Below, piece after piece: positions 59,742 to 64,000 of a stretch of 64,000 nucleotides of DNA. Every line of letters begins with the position of its first letter. Positions within the stretch are counted from its first letter, which is position 1. The stretch is taken from assembly GCA_963774935.1 (NCBI GenBank), contig CAVZGO010000007.1, positions 558,001-622,000 of the forward strand, given 5' to 3'. Below the pieces are notes generated by a model. That model was given only the letters and a program-made list of their open reading frames with translations. It ran no database searches and was not told the DNA's origin. A program made the position numbers and the translations under genes. This DNA is from CAVZGO01 sp963774935. Its GTDB lineage: Bacteria > Chloroflexota > Anaerolineae > Anaerolineales > UBA4823.

Positions 59742-61289
59742 TCATCTGGCGATCTGGTTGATATCCGAGCGCCCGGCATACGCCTCAACAGACTGCCCGT
59801 CGCGGGTCAGGTAGCCATCATATTCATTGCCTGTACCGCTGGAGACCCAACCATCCAGCACAAAGGGGATGCTCTGGTCGGCAGAGATCCACTCGCCGTT
59901 ATACTTGCGCGCCAGGTGCAGGTGTGTGCCGTTGGAGACACCGCCCTCGCAGGAAGGGTGCCCGACGCGATCACCAGCCTTCAACCGTGCGCCAACCGGG
60001 GCGCGATCCGCCGTTGCCACGTGCATGTACAGCACCACCCAGCCGGTCTGCTCCAGCCCGTCGCCGTCTAGATCTTGCAGCACTGCACCATCCCCGGAGC
60101 GCACCACCACGCCGTCTGCCACAGCGGTTACCCAGGCAGCGCTGTCCACGCAGCCATAAGCATCGCCCGGTGGAGCGAAATCCAGCGCTGCCCAGGCAGA
60201 GCCGTCTGCCCAGCCGCCGTGCGGTCCGCCGGTGAACGACCAGGGGTCGCCAGCCTCGATGGGAAGCAGCATTTCGGGCTGCGCCAGGTCGGGCGGCAGC
60301 AGCGGTTCATAAGCATATCCGAAGGGATATCCGAAAAGAGCGGTGAAGGTCTCGTCAAAGCCGCCCGGCGATACCGCTTCCAGCCAGGTTGCCTGGTCGG
60401 AGAGCGGGGCGAAAAAGCGCTGCACTCCGGCGGTGCCGGCGTTGATGGTCGGGTTGATCGGCACCACCTGGTTATCCGCCAGCAGCCAGGCGCCCGTGCC
60501 GCCCACGCGCCACAGGTAATAGCCGCGGTTAAGCTCGTTGGCAGCCCAGGAAAGCTGCCGCCACAAGCCTTTCCAGCTCGTGCTGCGGTAGCGCAGCGGG
60601 TATTCCAGGGTGTTTTCTTTGGGCGAGCTTTGGGTCAGCCAGCCGCTCTGGTGCTCCAGGAGCGCCAGCAGCAGGCGCGGGTTGACCGAGTATTCCGTGG
60701 CAATGCGCTGCACGATCTCGGTGCCGCTCATCGTCAATCCCGGCACAACTTCTTCCTTGTAATTTGCCAGGTAGCCGTTGAAAGCTGCAATCGTCCCGGC
60801 GGTATCAAAGCCGGCATTCGAGGGGCTGTACACCAGCTCGGAATCGGGGATGATCTTGTAGCCAGGTCCGCTGTTCGCCGGGTCGGGCAGCGGGATGCTC
60901 AGCACCTGCCCGACTTCCACATAGTTCGGGTCGCTCAAGCCGTTGGCTTGCAGGATTTGCGGGATGCTGACCGTGTAGCGCTGGGCAACGCTTGCCAGGG
61001 TATCGCCGGCTTGCACGGTGTACTGTTCTACCTGGGTGCGGACTCGGGGCAGGGCGTGAGGCGGGTCTGGGGTGGGCGTCAGCACCGGACCGGAGGTGGG
61101 CAGCGCAGGCAGTAAACCTACCGCCGCACCAGTAAATTCCTGTTCCGGGACGGGCTCAGCGGGTTGGGATTGTCTGCTGTCCGTCGGCTGCAGGGCACGC
61201 ACCCCGGCTAACGCTAAACCGAACAGCACAGCAAAGCCGACCAGCGCAATGGCCAGGTTTGGGCGGAAGGATTGTGGTGAATTCTGCAT
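59742..61289 (-). CDS. LysM / lysozyme-like / M23-like membrane protein, paralogue 4
   Basis: 515 residues, first transcribed. Instead of a lipobox it has an N-terminal signal anchor (LAIALVGFAVLFGLALAGV). LysM YTVQAGDTLASVAQRYTV is well conserved; the mid-region is NPRLLLALLEHQSGWL; the M23-like end has GGPHGGWA, ALDFAPP and GTHLHLARKYNGEW. The GC-rich coding sequence gives a long antisense ORF (60075-61115) that is a shadow. Confidence 0.82.
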   Translation of the reverse strand: MQNSPQSFRPNLAIALVGFAVLFGLALAGVRALQPTDSRQSQPAEPVPEQEFTGAAVGLLPALPTSGPVLTPTPDPPHALPRVRTQVEQYTVQAGDTLASVAQRYTVSIPQILQANGLSDPNYVEVGQVLSIPLPDPANSGPGYKIIPDSELVYSPSNAGFDTAGTIAAFNGYLANYKEEVVPGLTMSGTEIVQRIATEYSVNPRLLLALLEHQSGWLTQSSPKENTLEYPLRYRSTSWKGLWRQLSWAANELNRGYYLWRVGGTGAWLLADNQVVPINPTINAGTAGVQRFFAPLSDQATWLEAVSPGGFDETFTALFGYPFGYAYEPLLPPDLAQPEMLLPIEAGDPWSFTGGPHGGWADGSAWAALDFAPPGDAYGCVDSAAWVTAVADGVVVRSGDGAVLQDLDGDGLEQTGWVVLYMHVATADRAPVGARLKAGDRVGHPSCEGGVSNGTHLHLARKYNGEWISADQSIPFVLDGWVSSGTGNEYDGYLTRDGQSVEAYAGRSDINQIAR

Positions 61290-61750
61290 GGTTAAGCTGC
61301 ATTCTACCCTGAACCGGGATTTTTTTGCAGTGCCTGGTCCAGGAGAAAACCTCCAGGGACTAGGCAGTTTGCTGTGTAGGGAAAGGACAGGGGGCTGCGA
61401 GAAGCTGCCATGCGATTAAATGGAAAAGCAGGGAGAAAACCAGAACCCGAATCAGCGGACGGTAAAATAACCTGCTGCGATTCATGCAAGTATCGTGCAA
61501 GTTGAGGCAGTTTGCTGTGTAAAATAACCTGCTGCAAATACATGCAAGTATCGTGCAAGTTGCCGTATTTGTGCGACAAGGGTGGGTCTTTCGATCATAT
61601 TCCTATTTTTCCTTGAAAATCCATAGCCGGGTATGGATTTTCAAGGTAATTCTGTGGCTCATACCCATGTGACTGGTAAATGCACTGCACCCACACCTGC
61701 TATTCCGCATCCCCGGGATATAATTAACAAAACCCCAGGAGGTTTCCCCT
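61290..61750. repeat. 461-nt intergenic region with direct and inverted repeats
   Basis: No gene is seen. Two direct repeats of 42-43 nt (61463-61504 and 61520-61562) start TAAAATAACCTGCTGC and share ATGCAAGTATCGTGCAAGTT. The spacer text AGGCAGTTTGCTGTGTA also occurs earlier at 61362-61378. A 15-bp perfect hairpin (61611-61625 with 61632-61646, 6-nt loop) lies nearer to tnaA. TATAAT at about 61719 and AGGAGGT before the ATG mark the tnaA start. Two repeat units are too few for a CRISPR array. Confidence 0.7.
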
Positions 61751-63136
61751 ATGCCCCCCTTCCAACCCAAGACGATTATCGAACCCTTCCGCATTCGCTC
61801 TGTCGAGCCGATTCACTTCACCACCCCGGAGGAGCGCCAGGCTGCCTTACAGGCGGCAGGCTACAACCCGTTCCTGCTGCGCGCCGATAAAGTGCTGATC
61901 GACCTGCTGACCGACTCGGGCACCGGGGCGATGTCCTCCCGCCAGTGGGCGGGGATGATCGCCAGCGACGAGTCTTACGCCGGGGCGGCGTCTTTTTATC
62001 GCTTCCAGGCGGCAGTTCAGGATATCACCGGCTATAAATACGTCATTCCTGCCCACCAGGGGCGCGGCGCCGAGCATATCCTCTTTGGAGCCATTGCGAA
62101 GCCTGGTGATATCATTCCCTCCAACACGCATTTCGACACCACGCGTGCCCATGTGGAGAACGCCGGCGCCGAGGCGGTCGACCTGGTGATCCCCGAAGGG
62201 CGCCAGCCGCGCCTGATCCATCCCTTCAAGGGCAACATGGACCTGGAAGCGCTGCGCAAATTATTGGAGAGCACACCGCGCGAGCGCATCCCGGCAGTGA
62301 TGATGACCGTCACCAACAACTCGGGCGGTGGTCAGCCGGTGAGCATGGCAAATATTCGCGAAGCCAGTCAGATTGCTCACGAATTCGGCATCCCATTCCT
62401 GATCGATGCCTGCCGCTTTGCCGAAAACGCCTGGTTCATCAAGACGCGCGAGCCCGGCTATGCTGATAAAGCGCCCATCGAGATCGCCCGCGAGATGTTC
62501 GGCTATGCCGATGGCTGCACGATGAGCGCCAAGAAGGATGGCATGGCGAATATTGGCGGCTACCTGGCGTTGAACGATAAGAACATCGCGGAGCGCTGCC
62601 GCACGCTGGAGATCCTGGTGGAGGGCTTTCCCACTTACGGCGGCATGGCGGGCTACGATATGGAAGCCATTGCAGTCGGTCTGTACGAAGCGCTCGATCC
62701 CTACTACCTGCAGTACCGCATCCGCTCGATTGCTTACCTGGGCGAGCGCCTGGTAGCAGCCGGGGTCTCGATCGTGCAGCCCACCGGAGGGCATGCGGTC
62801 TATCTGGATGCCAAAGATATCCTGCCGCACGTCCCTCCGCTGCAGTACCCCGCCTGGTCGCTGAACAACGCCCTTTACCTGGTGGGCGGCGTGCGCGGCG
62901 TCGAGATTGGCAGCGTGATGTTTGGACTACATCCCGATGGCAGCGAACATCCGGCAGCCATGGAGCTGGTGCGCCTGGCATTTCCGCGCCGCATGTACAC
63001 GCAGAGCCACGTGGATTATCTGGCAGAGGTGATCCTGCACGTATTCGAGCAGCGCCACGAGCTGCGCGGCTACCGCATCGTCTCGCAAGCCAGCGTGCTG
63101 CGCCATTTCACTGCCCGGCTGGAGCCGCTGGCTTAG
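61751..63136 (+). CDS. tnaA: Tryptophanase
   Basis: 461 residues, ATG after AGGAGGT. Beta-eliminating PLP lyase with AAGYNPFLLRADKVLIDLLT, PAHQGRGAEHILF, LIDACRFAENAWFI and the PLP lysine in SAKKDGMANIGG. EIGSVMFG and AFPRRMYTQSHVDYL are closer to tryptophanase than to tyrosine phenol-lyase, which has Arg near the EIGS position as I recall. It would make indole, pyruvate and ammonia from tryptophan. No tnaB or leader peptide was found. Confidence 0.88.
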   Translation: MPPFQPKTIIEPFRIRSVEPIHFTTPEERQAALQAAGYNPFLLRADKVLIDLLTDSGTGAMSSRQWAGMIASDESYAGAASFYRFQAAVQDITGYKYVIPAHQGRGAEHILFGAIAKPGDIIPSNTHFDTTRAHVENAGAEAVDLVIPEGRQPRLIHPFKGNMDLEALRKLLESTPRERIPAVMMTVTNNSGGGQPVSMANIREASQIAHEFGIPFLIDACRFAENAWFIKTREPGYADKAPIEIAREMFGYADGCTMSAKKDGMANIGGYLALNDKNIAERCRTLEILVEGFPTYGGMAGYDMEAIAVGLYEALDPYYLQYRIRSIAYLGERLVAAGVSIVQPTGGHAVYLDAKDILPHVPPLQYPAWSLNNALYLVGGVRGVEIGSVMFGLHPDGSEHPAAMELVRLAFPRRMYTQSHVDYLAEVILHVFEQRHELRGYRIVSQASVLRHFTARLEPLA

Positions 63137-63147
63137 TTTTTCTGTTT

Positions 63148-64000
63148 CTAGCCTAACGTCACCTCTACGCTGTGAACCTGGTTATCTGCGAAAACCGGGA
63201 CGATATTCCCGTCCAGCAGCTTGCCATCCACAGTCAGCGTTTTCACACCCTGGCAGACATGCTCGGGGTTGCGCACGCTGATCTGGTATTCTGCACCGCG
63301 GAAACGACGTGAAGCACGGAAGCCATCCCAGCTCGCCGGGATGCACGGGTCAACCCGCAAGCCGTCAAAATCTGGGCGGATGCCCAGAATCCACTGCGAG
63401 ATTGCCACGAAGTTCCAGGCGGCGGTGCCGCTGAGCCACGAGTTCTTTGCCTCGCCGTGTGTTGGGGCATCGCGTCCGGCGATCATCTGCGCGTAGATGT
63501 AAGGCTCACAGCGGTGAACTTCTGAGATCGCCTCCCGCACCGAGGGGTTGATGCGCAGGTAGTAATCCAGCGCCTGCTCGCCGTGTCCCAGGCGGGTCTC
63601 GGCGATCATCACCCACGGGTTGGTGTGGCAGAAAATGCCCGCATTTTCCTTGTACCCCGGCGGGTAGGAGGATATCTCGCCCAGATGCAGGTAATACTGC
63701 GAGTAGGCTGGCTGCTGCAGGATGATGCCATGTGGGGTAGCCAGGCGCTCGTTCACTGAGCTGAGGGCTGCGGCTGCTTTGCCATCCTCCAGCCCGATGC
63801 CTGCCATCACGCACATGCCCTGCGGCTCGATGAAGATCTGCCCCTCGTCATTTTCGTGCGAGCCGATCGGGCGACCCGAATCGTCGTAGGCGCGTTTGAA
63901 CCATGCCCCATCCCAGCCAGTCTCTTTGACGATGCTTTCCATTTTGTCTGCCAGGTCAGCATAATAGCCAGGTTTTTGTGGGCTGAGCTTTGCGTGATCG
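63148..64000 (-). CDS. GH94 cellobiose phosphorylase-like enzyme, N-terminus beyond window
   Basis: Partial: the reading frame stays open through the right edge, and an internal ATG at 63942 is not the true start. The visible ~284 residues are the C-terminal part of a GH94 phosphorylase: GAWFKRAYDDSGRPIGS, GQIFIEPQGMCVMAGIG, SWLSGTAAWNFVAISQW and VDPCIPASWDGFRASR. Family members phosphorolyse beta-glucosides such as cellobiose or cyclic beta-glucans. It converges on tnaA with about 10 nt between stops. Confidence 0.88.
   Translation of the reverse strand, partial: DHAKLSPQKPGYYADLADKMESIVKETGWDGAWFKRAYDDSGRPIGSHENDEGQIFIEPQGMCVMAGIGLEDGKAAAALSSVNERLATPHGIILQQPAYSQYYLHLGEISSYPPGYKENAGIFCHTNPWVMIAETRLGHGEQALDYYLRINPSVREAISEVHRCEPYIYAQMIAGRDAPTHGEAKNSWLSGTAAWNFVAISQWILGIRPDFDGLRVDPCIPASWDGFRASRRFRGAEYQISVRNPEHVCQGVKTLTVDGKLLDGNIVPVFADNQVHSVEVTLG

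Noticed and set aside
60075..61115. 346-residue plus-strand ORF
   Set aside because: Antisense to the GC-rich paralogue 4 gene; composition (Arg/Ala/Gly/Gln-rich) and lack of a ribosome site mark it as a shadow.
61463..61562. Short CRISPR-like direct repeats
   Set aside because: Only two units, a spacer text that itself recurs, and no cas genes in the window.
61751..63136. Tyrosine phenol-lyase as product
   Set aside because: EIGS and the C-terminal text fit tryptophanase better; substrate identity still needs an assay.

Overview
The window looks like a chromosomal segment of a bacterium of the phylum Chloroflexota, probably class Anaerolineae. This is inferred from gene content and was not tested by a search: a single-chain glycyl-tRNA synthetase, many lipoproteins with LysM or Ig-like domains, the Chloroflexota-style DUF2089/DUF4097/SHOCT-like operon, a fused CydDC exporter, and fused two-domain sugar dehydrogenases. 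Base composition is moderate, most genes are tightly packed in co-directional runs, and both leaderless-looking and Shine-Dalgarno starts occur.

Layout. (1) 1-22.8 kb is mostly minus-strand housekeeping: lipA with an NBR1-Ig lipoprotein, glyQS, FmdB zinc ribbon, MFS exporter, SUI1-like factor, a triply frameshifted comEC, AAC(3)-like acetyltransferase, a decayed enoyl-CoA hydratase, an SDR lacking its catalytic Tyr, an M23 peptidase, rhomboid-gmk, tmk next to an AAA/R3H ATPase, and pdxS-pdxT. (2) 23-33.7 kb on the plus strand holds fused cydDC and then a polysaccharide cluster: two-domain dehydrogenase, lipoprotein, heparinase II/III-like lyase, Nudix, GT4. (3) 33.7-41.3 kb on the minus strand holds tsaD, an M24 peptidase, and an Rrf2 regulator-TauE/SafE pair beside a pstSCAB operon. 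The rrf2 and pstS promoters carry the same 34-nt operator-like sequence. (4) At 41.4-41.9 kb lie two tRNAs. The second, with a CAU anticodon, is split in its anticodon loop by a 313-nt group I intron. (5) An IS1380-like element (41.9-43.4 kb) sits against the 3' end of a glgE gene, which is followed upstream by glgM (GlgE pathway). (6) 46.8-51.7 kb carries mscL, an arsR-arsM unit with two matching ArsR operators, an HpnB-like glycosyltransferase and a possible HExxH peptidase. (7) 51.8-54.7 kb is a four-gene operon in which every protein carries the same ~28-residue SHOCT-like module. (8) 54.8-61.3 kb contains four tandem LysM / lysozyme-like / M23-like paralogues with altered catalytic residues. 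(9) The window closes with a tryptophanase and the C-terminal part of a GH94 phosphorylase.

The most notable observations are the tRNA group I intron, the operator shared by rrf2 and pstS, the module-sharing envelope-type operon, and the four-gene LysM array. Nine or so single-base frameshifts (comEC x3, enoyl-CoA hydratase, tauE, pstB, transposase, glgE, a SHOCT/TM protein) suggest uncorrected indels in the assembly, although the hydratase also carries a real internal deletion. Family assignments come from recognising motifs by eye; no database search was run.
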